Shown: positions 35,430-43,625 of the stretch, piece after piece
Position numbering within the stretch: position 1 is the first letter of the stretch
How the letters are laid out: each line of letters opens with the position of its first letter
Source of the DNA: Prado023 sp963700475
Lineage (GTDB): Bacteria; Actinomycetota; Actinomycetes; S36-B12; CAIYMF01
Assembly: GCA_963700475.1 (NCBI GenBank)
Contig: CAVOXR010000014.1
Coordinates: 1 to 64,000 of the forward strand
Length of the DNA: 64,000 nucleotides
Direction of reading: 5' to 3'
Notes under the pieces: generated by a model
What the model saw: only the letters and a program-made list of their open reading frames with translations
Told to the model about the DNA's origin: nothing
Databases searched by the model: none
Made by a program: the position numbers and the translations under genes

Positions 35430-36523
35430 GCCGGCTGCTCCAGCCGCCGGAACTGGAAGTAGGCGGCGCACGCACCCTCGCTGGAGACCATGGGCGCGCC
35501 CAGGGGCGACCTCGGCGTGCACGCCGTGCCGAACGCCTCGCACTGGAACGGCTTGATCAGGCCCTGGAGCACCTCACCGGCCCGGCACTGCTCCGACTCG
35601 CTTGTGACGATGCCCGCGACGTCGAACCGACCCTCGGCATCGAACTCGGCGTACTCGTCCGCGAGCCGCCACCCCGAACGCGGGATCACGCCGATGCCGC
35701 GCCACGACCGGTCGCACACGGTGAAGACGTCCTCGACCACTGCCTGGGCCACCGGGTTCCCCGCCGGCGCGACTGCGCGTGGGTAGGCGTTCTCGAGCTC
35801 GGCGCGGCCCTCCTCGAGTTGGCGGACCGTGCGCCGGATGCCCTCGAGGACGTCGAGCGGCTCGAAGCCGGTCACCACGATGGGGACGCGGTACTTCTCC
35901 ACCAACGTCTCGTACTGGGCCATGCCCATGACGGTGCACACGTGCCCAGCGGCCAGGAAGCCCTGGACACGGCACGAGGGGGACTCCATGATCGCGGTGA
36001 TGGCCGGGGGCACCAGGACGTGGGAGACCAGCACGGAGAAGTTGGTGATCCCCTGCCGCCTGGCGACCTGCACGGTCATCGCGTTGGCCGGGGCCGTGGT
36101 CTCGAAGCCGATGCCGAAGAACACCACCTGCTTGTCGGGGTTCTCCTGCGCGATCCGCACGGCATCCAGCGGCGAGTAGACGACGCGCACGTCCCCGCCG
36201 GCGCTCTTGACCCGGAACAGGTCGCCCTCGGAGCCCGGTACCCGGATCATGTCGCCGAAGGAGCAGAAGATGACCCCCGGCGTGGCCGCGATGGCCAGCG
36301 CCCGGTCGATGGTCTCCAGGGGGGTGACGCACACCGGGCAGCCTGGACCGTGGATCATCTCCACGCCCTCGGGGAGGAGCTGGTCGATGCCGTTGCGGAC
36401 GATCGTGTGGGTCTGCCCACCGCAGACCTCCATCAACGCCCACGGGCGGGTGACCGTCGCGGCGATGTCGTCCAGGAGCCGGCGCGCGAGCTCCGGGTCG
36501 CCGAACTCGTCGAGGTACTTCAC
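35426..36523 (-). CDS. hypD: Hydrogenase maturation scaffold HypD
   Basis: 365 residues. Conserved cysteine motifs: WALMEVCGGQTHTIVRNGID near residue 30, MIHGPGCPVCVTPLE near 65, FLAAGHVCTVMG near 190, and the C-terminal [4Fe-4S] cysteines (SEQCRAGEVLQGLIKPFQCEAFG, TACTPRSPLG, EGACAAYF). HypD with HypC assembles the Fe(CN)2CO unit. Overlaps both neighbours by four bases. Confidence 0.96.
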   Translation of the reverse strand: MKYLDEFGDPELARRLLDDIAATVTRPWALMEVCGGQTHTIVRNGIDQLLPEGVEMIHGPGCPVCVTPLETIDRALAIAATPGVIFCSFGDMIRVPGSEGDLFRVKSAGGDVRVVYSPLDAVRIAQENPDKQVVFFGIGFETTAPANAMTVQVARRQGITNFSVLVSHVLVPPAITAIMESPSCRVQGFLAAGHVCTVMGMAQYETLVEKYRVPIVVTGFEPLDVLEGIRRTVRQLEEGRAELENAYPRAVAPAGNPVAQAVVEDVFTVCDRSWRGIGVIPRSGWRLADEYAEFDAEGRFDVAGIVTSESEQCRAGEVLQGLIKPFQCEAFGTACTPRSPLGAPMVSSEGACAAYFQFRRLEQPA

Positions 36524-36813
36524 GGCGATCCCCGAGAGCCCGGTTCGGACATGGGGTCAGGCCCGGCACCCGCCACGAGCTCCTGCTCCAGGAGTCCGAC
36601 GCTGCGCATGAGCTCGAGGGTCTCCAGCGCCGACGCCTCGTCGAGCTTCGTGAGGGCGAAGCCGACGTGAACGATCGTGTAGTCGCCGACCTCGACCTCG
36701 GGGACGTACGCGAGGCAGACCTCCTTGCGGATGCCGCCGAAGTCGACGGTGGCCATGCGCATGCCGTGCACCTCCCACACGGTGTCGACCCTGCCGGGGA
36801 CCCCCAGACACAC
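36520..36813 (-). CDS. hypC: Hydrogenase maturation chaperone HypC
   Basis: 97 residues from GTG 36813 with GAGGAGG upstream. The N-terminal (M/V)CLGVPGRV carries the essential Cys2; VDFGGIRKEVCLAYVPEVEVGDYTIVHVGFALTKLDEASALETLELM is the HypC/HupF beta-barrel and helix. It carries the iron unit from HypD to the hydrogenase large subunit. Twenty bases after hypF, overlapping hypD by four. Confidence 0.95.
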   Translation of the reverse strand: MCLGVPGRVDTVWEVHGMRMATVDFGGIRKEVCLAYVPEVEVGDYTIVHVGFALTKLDEASALETLELMRSVGLLEQELVAGAGPDPMSEPGSRGSP

Positions 36814-36833
36814 GGTCGACCTCCTCGGGGACG

Positions 36834-39170
36834 TCAGCGAGCGGACCAGGCTGCGGCGACCGCTGCCTGACCCAGCGCGAGGCCACCGTCGTTGGGCGGC
36901 ACCACGCCGTGCACGAGCACTGTCAAGCCTGCCCGGCGCAGGGACCCCTGACAAGCCGAGGAGAGCACGTCATTGGCGAAGACGCCGCCGGTGAGCCCGA
37001 CGGTGTCCATGCCATACCGGTCGCGGACGAGCAGGACCGCGTCGGTGAGGGCCTCAGCCAGCGCCAGGTGGAATGCGCGGGAGGACCTCGCCGGATCGAG
37101 GCCGGCCGCCCGATCGGCCACCGCCTGGGCGATCCAGCCCGACGGGTCGAGGATCACGTCGCCCCCCGGGTCCGTGTGCACCACGGGGCCGTACGGGCCC
37201 GTCGCGGACCGCCAACCGGCCGCCTCCTGCGTGGTGGAGGCCGCCAAGGCCTCCAGCTCGATCGCGGCCTGCGCCTCGTACTCGACCTCGTGTCGGACGT
37301 CGAGCAGTGATGCGATCGCGTCGAAGAGCCGACCCATGCTTGTCGTGGGCGTGCAGTGCGAACCCGTGGCGAGCATCCGCGCGAGCGCCGCACCCTCGGC
37401 CACCGTGCAGGCTGCGGCACTCGCGGTGCCCTCCCAACCGAGCCCTGCCGCGTGCAGGTGCGCGGCGGCAGTGCGCGCGGGGTGCCTGATCGCGGCATCC
37501 CCACCCGGTAGGGCGATCGGCCGCAGGTGCCCGACCCTCTCGACGTCCGCGTAGCTGCCCAGGAGGAGTTCGCCACCCCAGATGGTGCCGTCGGCGCCGT
37601 ACCCGGTCCCGTCGAGGACGACGCCGAGGACGGGTTCCCCGAGGGGCACCCGGTGCTCGGCCAGCAACGACGCCAGGTGCGCATGGTGGTGGCCCACCTC
37701 GAGATGCTCGGCCCCCCGGGCCGAGGCCTGGTCAGCAGCCCAGCGGCGGGACAGGTAACCGGGGTGAGCGTCGGACACGATCACCTCGGGGGTGACCCGC
37801 TGCAGCGCGCACAAGGTCTCCACCGTGCGCTCCAGCATCGCCAGGGTCTCGAGGTTGGCGGTGTCGCCGATGTGCTGGCTGAGCCACGCCGTGCGGCCAC
37901 TCGCCACGCACAGGGTGGTCTTGAGCTCGCCTCCCATGGCCAGCATCGGCGGGCCGGCCACGGGGAGGGTCAGGGGCATCGGCGCGTACCCCCGGCTGCG
38001 ACGCACCGGCTGGGGCGACCCGGTCACCACGCGGGTCACGGAGTCGTCGCAGGCCACGTGGATGGGGCGGTCGTGGTGGACGAACATGTCTGCCATGCCC
38101 GCCAGGCGCTGCTCGGCCTCGGCCGGGTCGATGCAGATCGGCTCGTCGGCGAGGTTCCCGCTGGTCATCACGAGGAGGCCGGGGGCTCCGGCGTCGAAGA
38201 GCAGGTGGTGCAGGGGGGCGTACGGGAGCATCACGCCGAGGGTCCCGGTGCCGGGCGCCACGTCGGCGACGAGAGAGGCGTCGAGCGCGGGGAGGATCAC
38301 GATCGGCCGGGCAGGGGAGGTGAGCAGGGCCTCGGCCGTGCCGTCGATGACGGCCACCTCCCGTGCCGTGGCCAGATCGGCGGCCATGAGGGCGAAGGGC
38401 TTGGCCCCACGCTGCTTGCGGGCGCGCAACGTCGTCACAGCCGACGCATCGCGGGCGTCACAGGCGAGGTGGTAGCCGCCGATCCCCTTGATCGCCACGA
38501 TCCGCCCCGCCCGCAGCGCCTGGACCACCTGGTCGACGGGCATCGACAGTCGGGGCCCGCACTCCGGGCAGGCAGTCGGCTGGGCGTGGAACCGCCGGCT
38601 GGTCGGGTCGGTGTACTCGGCCAGGCACGGTGGGCACAGCGGGAATCCGACCATGGTGGTGTTCACCCGGTCGTAGGGCAGACCGGTGGTGATCGTGTAG
38701 CGGGGGCCGCAGTGGGTGCACGCGATGAACGGGTAGCCGTGCCGACGGTCGGCGGGGTCACGCATCTCGGCCACGCAGGTGTCGCAGACGGCGGTGTCCG
38801 GGGGGATCGAGGTGGCACCCTCACCCGAGCCGCTGGCCACGATGCGGAAGAGGGGCACCCTGGGATCCGGCGAGGTTGCCCCGGCGGCGCGCGACTCCGC
38901 CTCGATCGCGTCGTCCTCGACCGGGTCGAGCACCTCGACCCGGACCTCCTCCACGACCGCCAGTGGGGGCGCCTCCTCGCGGATGCGCCGCTCCAGCTCA
39001 GCCAGCACCAGGGACGGCCCCTGGGCCTCGAGGAACACCCCGTCCGCGTCGTTTCCCACGAAGCCGGACAGGCCCAGGTCCACGGCCAGCGTGTGGACGA
39101 ACGGCCGGAACCCGACGCCCTGGACGACCCCACTGACCCGCATCCGACAGCGGCTGACGGGATCGCTCAC
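36834..39170 (-). CDS. hypF: Carbamoyltransferase HypF
   Basis: 778 residues, full length. Domains in order: acylphosphatase (VSGVVQGVGFRPFVHTLA, residues ~10-95), two C-x2-C zinc fingers (CDTCVAEM...CTHC and CPPCLAEY...CPEC, ~130-205), YrdC-like (IVAIKGIGGYHLACDARD, ~220-400), and Kae1-like carbamoyltransferase with HHHAHLASLLAEH near residue 500 and VGLTGGVFANDVL near 735. It uses carbamoyl phosphate and ATP to carbamoylate HypE. GTG start at 39170 is 24 bases after glgX. Confidence 0.96.
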   Translation of the reverse strand: MSDPVSRCRMRVSGVVQGVGFRPFVHTLAVDLGLSGFVGNDADGVFLEAQGPSLVLAELERRIREEAPPLAVVEEVRVEVLDPVEDDAIEAESRAAGATSPDPRVPLFRIVASGSGEGATSIPPDTAVCDTCVAEMRDPADRRHGYPFIACTHCGPRYTITTGLPYDRVNTTMVGFPLCPPCLAEYTDPTSRRFHAQPTACPECGPRLSMPVDQVVQALRAGRIVAIKGIGGYHLACDARDASAVTTLRARKQRGAKPFALMAADLATAREVAVIDGTAEALLTSPARPIVILPALDASLVADVAPGTGTLGVMLPYAPLHHLLFDAGAPGLLVMTSGNLADEPICIDPAEAEQRLAGMADMFVHHDRPIHVACDDSVTRVVTGSPQPVRRSRGYAPMPLTLPVAGPPMLAMGGELKTTLCVASGRTAWLSQHIGDTANLETLAMLERTVETLCALQRVTPEVIVSDAHPGYLSRRWAADQASARGAEHLEVGHHHAHLASLLAEHRVPLGEPVLGVVLDGTGYGADGTIWGGELLLGSYADVERVGHLRPIALPGGDAAIRHPARTAAAHLHAAGLGWEGTASAAACTVAEGAALARMLATGSHCTPTTSMGRLFDAIASLLDVRHEVEYEAQAAIELEALAASTTQEAAGWRSATGPYGPVVHTDPGGDVILDPSGWIAQAVADRAAGLDPARSSRAFHLALAEALTDAVLLVRDRYGMDTVGLTGGVFANDVLSSACQGSLRRAGLTVLVHGVVPPNDGGLALGQAAVAAAWSAR

Positions 39171-39194
39171 TGCTCGGTCCAGGTCACGCGCGCA

Positions 39195-41240
39195 TCACGT
39201 CGAGAGGACGACGATCGACCGGGCCGAGACCGTCACCGACGCGCCCACGGCCGGGGCGTCGGCCACGGCCACCACGTGCTCGGGCGCGCTCAGCGTCGTG
39301 TCGACGATCCGACGCCACTGCCCCGGGGCTTGGACGCTGAACTCGAGAGGATCCCAATGCGCATTGACCATCACGTACAGGTCGCCCTCGCCGTATCGCG
39401 CCCCGGACAGGTGCCAGGCGAGGCTGTGCGACCAGGGCGCGGTGTCGGGTGGGCCGGTCGTGCCGAACCAGGTCACGTCCCCGCGCCAGAACCGGCTGCG
39501 GGCGATCGCCCGACGCGACTTGCGCAGGGTGATCATCGCCTTGAAGAACTCGTACAGGTCGCGGTGGGTGTCCAGGCGGTCCCAGTCCAGCCAGGTGATC
39601 TCGTTGTCCTGGTTGTACGGGTTGTTGTTGCCGCGCTGGGTGTTGGCGAACTCGTCGCCCGCGACGATCATCGGGACCCCGTTGGACAGCATCATCAGCG
39701 CGGCGAAGTTCTTCATCTGGCGCATGCGCAGGGCCAGGACCTCCGGCGGAGCGCCCTCGTCGCCCTCCCATCCGCAGTTCCAGCTGCGGTTGTCCGACGA
39801 GCCGTCCGTGCCGCCATGGCCGTTGGCCTCGTTGTGCCGCTCGTTGTAGGACACCAGGTCGTACAGGCAGAACCCGTCGTGGGCGGTGACGAAGTTGATG
39901 CTCTGGTAGGGCCGGTACATGTCGTTCGGGCCGTCGGGGAACAGGTCCGCACTGCCGTACACCCGCGACATCAGCGCCCCGACCAGCCCGTCGTCGCCCT
40001 TGACGAATCCGCGGACGTCGTCGCGGAACCTCCCGTTCCACTGCCGCCACATGATCCCCGGGAAGCCCTTGCCGAGCTGGTAGGCGCCGAGGTCCCAGGC
40101 CTCCGCGGTGACGCGCAGGTCGTGGGTGCCGGCGAGGATGCCGATCTCGTTGATCATCGGGGGCATGTCGCCCTCGACGCCGCCGTCGGCGTCGCGGGTG
40201 AGGATCGAGGCGAGGTCGAAGCGGTACCCGTCCACGCCCATCTGCTCGGCCCAGTGCGCGAGGCTGCGCAGGACCAGCGCACGGGTGGCGATGTCGGCGG
40301 CCTGCGTGGTGTTCCCGCAGCCGGTGTCGTTGTCGTACGAGCCGTCCGGGCCGACGATGTAGTACGAGTCGTTGTCGATCCCGGCGAGGTTGTAGGTCGG
40401 GCCGGTGTGATCGCCCTCGGCGGTGTGGTTGTACACGACATCGAGCCACAGCTCGATGCCCGCCGCGTGCAGGGCGTCGGCCATCGCGCGGAACTCGGCC
40501 ACCGCGTCGGCGTGCGCGTACCCGGAGTGCGGGGCGAAGAAGTTCATCGTCATATAGCCCCAGTAGTTGCCCTCCTGGGGGTCGTACTGGTGAACCGGGA
40601 GCAGCTCCACGACCGTGACGCCGAGGTCCTTGAGGTGGTCGATCTTCTCGATCAGGCCACGGAAGGTCCCGCGCAGCTCCTCGGCCACCCCGCTGTTCGC
40701 CCGCGCCGTGAACCCCTTGACGTGCACCTCGTAGATGACCATGTCGTGGGTGTGCCGGGGGCCGGGGGCCGGAAGCGGCTCATCGGCCCAATCGGCCGTG
40801 GGCAACACACCCAGCGCAGTCCGGCCATCGTTGGCGTCCTCCCCGCGCGCGGCCTCACGCGAGAAACCGGGCGGGAAGTGCAGGCGTCGCGCGTACGGGT
40901 CGGACAGCACCTTCTGGGGCACGAACCGGTTGCGCCCGCCGGAGGGCCCACCCATCCGGTAGGCGTAGTAGGCCGCACCCGGGACCCGGGCGGCGCTGAC
41001 CAGGCAGTGCCACAGCCGACCGGTCTTGTGGACCAGCGGGTCGAGGTGGAACTCCAGCAGCGGCGTGGTCACATCCTGTGCCGCGTAGACCAGGAGGGTC
41101 ACCTCCGTGGCTCTGCGGGAGTAGATCGAGAAGTTCCACGCCTCCAGCTCCGGCACCCAGGTGGCCCCCACCGGAACAGCCGCGCCCTCCTCGCGCTCCC
41201 ACGCATCGATCGTGCGCAGGTACCCCATCTGCTCGACCAT
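39195..41240 (-). CDS. glgX: Glycogen debranching enzyme (GlgX/isoamylase type)
   Basis: 681 residues, typical of GH13_11. An N-terminal CBM48 (~20-140; WNFSIYSRRATEVTLLVY) precedes the barrel. The catalytic set is visible: Asp of GVDGYRFDLASIL (nucleophile), Glu of LRVTAEAWDLGAY (acid), Asp of NFVTAHDGFCLYDLV. It hydrolyses alpha-1,6 branches of glycogen. ATG 41240 follows GGAGGAGG, with TAGCCT about 25 bases upstream as a -10. It heads a long minus-strand series that continues into hypF, so glycogen breakdown and hydrogenase maturation may share a promoter. Confidence 0.93.
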   Translation of the reverse strand: MVEQMGYLRTIDAWEREEGAAVPVGATWVPELEAWNFSIYSRRATEVTLLVYAAQDVTTPLLEFHLDPLVHKTGRLWHCLVSAARVPGAAYYAYRMGGPSGGRNRFVPQKVLSDPYARRLHFPPGFSREAARGEDANDGRTALGVLPTADWADEPLPAPGPRHTHDMVIYEVHVKGFTARANSGVAEELRGTFRGLIEKIDHLKDLGVTVVELLPVHQYDPQEGNYWGYMTMNFFAPHSGYAHADAVAEFRAMADALHAAGIELWLDVVYNHTAEGDHTGPTYNLAGIDNDSYYIVGPDGSYDNDTGCGNTTQAADIATRALVLRSLAHWAEQMGVDGYRFDLASILTRDADGGVEGDMPPMINEIGILAGTHDLRVTAEAWDLGAYQLGKGFPGIMWRQWNGRFRDDVRGFVKGDDGLVGALMSRVYGSADLFPDGPNDMYRPYQSINFVTAHDGFCLYDLVSYNERHNEANGHGGTDGSSDNRSWNCGWEGDEGAPPEVLALRMRQMKNFAALMMLSNGVPMIVAGDEFANTQRGNNNPYNQDNEITWLDWDRLDTHRDLYEFFKAMITLRKSRRAIARSRFWRGDVTWFGTTGPPDTAPWSHSLAWHLSGARYGEGDLYVMVNAHWDPLEFSVQAPGQWRRIVDTTLSAPEHVVAVADAPAVGASVTVSARSIVVLST

Positions 41241-41304
41241 GTCGACCTCCTCCCGTGAGGCTATTGGGTCCCCCCGACGGACGGCTCGCCCACGAGCAGG
41301 CGGA

Positions 41305-42195
41305 TCAGGCGGATGCCTCGGTGAAGGCCCCTCTCAGGGCGTCGATCGTGGGCGCATCGAGGCCCAGGCCGTCGGAGAAGTACCCCTCGATCGATCCGAA
41401 CCTGTCGTGCATCTCGTCGAGGCCGGCCGTGAGGTAGGCCGGGTCGACCCCGAACACGGGCCTCAGGACCGCGGGGTCGCCGCCGGCCTCGCGGAACTGG
41501 TCGAACATCGGCGCCAGCGCGGGCAGCAGCAGGTCATTGGTGAGCAGGTACTCGGCCATGACCTCCTCGTCGGGCACTCCGAGCAGCATCAGCAGGGCCG
41601 CCGCCGCCCAGCCGGTCCGATCCTTGCCGGTCGTGCAGTGCACCAGGGCAGGACGTCGGTCGGCCACGGCGAGGTCGGTGAAGAGCGCGCGGTACGCAGT
41701 GCGTGCGCTGGGCAGCGCGATGATCTCCCGGTAGGCGGAGTCGAACAGCGACGTGACCCGGTCCCCGGTGAGCGCGGCAGTCGCGGTCGGCGGGTCGGCC
41801 AGGAGCGCCATGAGGTCCGCCGGCACGGCCATCGTCGAGTCGGCCAGGACGTCCAGCGGGTGGTACTCGGCCCCCTCGGGCAGGATGTCCGGAGCGGAGG
41901 CCTGCTCCGCCGTGGTGCGCAGGTCGAAGACGGACCTGATCCCGAGACCTGCCAGCGCGGGGACGTCGGGTCCGGTCAACCGGGACAGGTCCGTGGATCG
42001 GTAGAGGGCTCCGGAGACCACGCGGCCACCGTCGCGGGTCGACCACCCCCCGATGTCGCGCAGGTTCGGCACGCTGGCCAGGCTGAGGCTGGCGCCCGGT
42101 CGTGCCGACGACCTAGGGCGGCCAGCGTCGCCCAGGGGCGCGCCCATCGGGTCCGCGGACCGCCCTGACTCACTCCTCTGCGCCACGTCATCCAC
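41305..42195 (-). CDS. Tyrosine/phosphoinositide-type protein phosphatase (MptpB-like)
   Basis: 296 residues. The P-loop ALVHCTTGKDRTGWAAAALL (CX5R, catalytic Cys near residue 186, with the extra Lys/Asp typical of MptpB-type dual-specificity enzymes) is intact. VPNLRDIGGWSTRDGGRV and LYRSTDLSRLT at residues ~45-75 are the family's N-terminal landmarks, and FDLRTTAEQA supplies the general-acid region. The first ~40 residues are disordered-looking. It starts one base after the lpdA stop. Substrate may be phosphotyrosine or phospholipid. Confidence 0.85.
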   Translation of the reverse strand: MDDVAQRSESGRSADPMGAPLGDAGRPRSSARPGASLSLASVPNLRDIGGWSTRDGGRVVSGALYRSTDLSRLTGPDVPALAGLGIRSVFDLRTTAEQASAPDILPEGAEYHPLDVLADSTMAVPADLMALLADPPTATAALTGDRVTSLFDSAYREIIALPSARTAYRALFTDLAVADRRPALVHCTTGKDRTGWAAAALLMLLGVPDEEVMAEYLLTNDLLLPALAPMFDQFREAGGDPAVLRPVFGVDPAYLTAGLDEMHDRFGSIEGYFSDGLGLDAPTIDALRGAFTEASA

Positions 42196-42196
42196 C

Positions 42197-43585
42197 TCAG
42201 TCGAACGCGCGCAGTTGGCGGGCCGCCTCGGCGATCGACCCGGTCAGCGACGGGTACACGGTGAACGTGGCGGCCACCTGGTCCACGGTCAGGCGCTGCT
42301 CGACCGCCAGGGTGAGCCCGAAGATCAGCTCGGAGGCGCGGGGGGCGACCACGACGCCGCCGATCACGATCCGGGTGCCGCGCCGGCAGATGACCTTGAC
42401 GAAGCCGTCGGTGATGCCCAGCATCTTCGCCCGTGCGTTCGTGGCCAGCGGCAGCGTCACGACCTCGGCATTCACGCGACCGGCGTCGAGGTCTGCCTGC
42501 GTGTAGCCGACGGTGGCGATCTCCGGATCGGTGAACACGTTGGAGCTCACGGTCCGCAGGTCCAGGGGCGCGACGGCGCCTCCCAGCGCGTGCCACATCG
42601 CGATCCGTCCCTGCATCGCTGCCACGGATGCCAGCAGGAGGACTCCGGTGCAGTCGCCGGCGGCGTAGACCCCACGGGCGGAGGTCCGCGAGACCCGGTC
42701 GACCTCCACGTGCCCGGAGGCAGTGGTGCGGACCCCGGCGTCGGCAAGGCCCAGGTCCTCGGTGTTGGGCACCGACCCCACCGCCATCAGGCAGTGCGAT
42801 CCCTCGACCGTCCGTCCATCGGCCAGCGTGACCAGCACCCCGTCGGCGGTGCGGGTGGCGGACTCTGCCCGCGATCGGCGCAGGACGGTCATGCCGCGGC
42901 GCTCGAACACGTCCTCGAGGACCTTGGCAGCATCGGGATCCTCGCCCGGAAGCACGTGCTCCCGGCTGGAGACCAGAACCACCTCCGAGCCGAGTGCCTG
43001 GTAGGCGCAGGCGAACTCCGCTCCGGTGACACCCGAGCCGACCACGACCAGCCGCTCGGGTGCCCTGTCGAGGGCGTAGACCTGCTCCCAGGTCAGGATC
43101 CGCTCGCCGTCGGGGAGCGCGCTGTCCATGACCCGGGGCCGAGCGCCGGTCGCCAGCAGGATCGCGTCCGCCTCGATCCGTTCGCTGCCCCCTGAGGTCA
43201 TGTCGGCCACCACCGTGCCCGGGCCATCGAGGCGTCCGCGACCGGCCACCAGCCGAACACCCGCCCGCACGCAGCGCTGGGCGATGTCCTCGCTCTGGGC
43301 CGCCGCAAGGTCGCGGATGCGCAGGTTCACTGCGGCCAGGTCCACACCGACAGCCCCCGCGGCACCGGTGATCCCCAGCGCCTCGCTCTCGCGGACCTGT
43401 GTGGCCGACTCGGCCACCGCCAGCAGTGCCTTGCTCGGCACGCAGTCGGTGAGCACCGCGGATCCGCCGATCCCATCGGAGTCCACGAGCGTGACCGTGG
43501 CGCCCATCTGCGCCGCGACGAGCGCCGCCTCGTACCCGCCCGGGCCGCCGCCGACGATCACCACCGAAGTCATGGCGTCGATCAT
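42197..43585 (-). CDS. lpdA: LpdA-type NAD(P)H:quinone/disulfide-family reductase lacking the redox cysteine pair
   Basis: 462 residues (an ATG four codons in, 43573, is an alternative start). FAD motif VVIVGGGPGGYEAALVAAQMG, NAD motif LVVVGSGVTGAEFACAYQ near 185, and YAAGDCTGVLLLA near 305 mark a group I flavoprotein disulfide reductase. The active-site segment reads GGSAVLTDCVPSK: only the second cysteine of C-x4-C remains. The C-terminal His-Glu is also missing (VYPSLTGSI). This matches mycobacterial LpdA (Rv3303c), which is not a lipoamide dehydrogenase but reduces quinones. The tyrosine phosphatase gene follows directly. Confidence 0.88.
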   Translation of the reverse strand: MIDAMTSVVIVGGGPGGYEAALVAAQMGATVTLVDSDGIGGSAVLTDCVPSKALLAVAESATQVRESEALGITGAAGAVGVDLAAVNLRIRDLAAAQSEDIAQRCVRAGVRLVAGRGRLDGPGTVVADMTSGGSERIEADAILLATGARPRVMDSALPDGERILTWEQVYALDRAPERLVVVGSGVTGAEFACAYQALGSEVVLVSSREHVLPGEDPDAAKVLEDVFERRGMTVLRRSRAESATRTADGVLVTLADGRTVEGSHCLMAVGSVPNTEDLGLADAGVRTTASGHVEVDRVSRTSARGVYAAGDCTGVLLLASVAAMQGRIAMWHALGGAVAPLDLRTVSSNVFTDPEIATVGYTQADLDAGRVNAEVVTLPLATNARAKMLGITDGFVKVICRRGTRIVIGGVVVAPRASELIFGLTLAVEQRLTVDQVAATFTVYPSLTGSIAEAARQLRAFD

Positions 43586-43625
43586 CGCGCATCAACCGCC
43601 CAGCGCGCGCCGGGGACGGCCGGGG

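Noticed and set aside
37527..41258. A 1,243-codon plus-strand open frame
   Set aside because: Antisense to hypF and glgX, which have full catalytic motifs; no motif in the antisense product.
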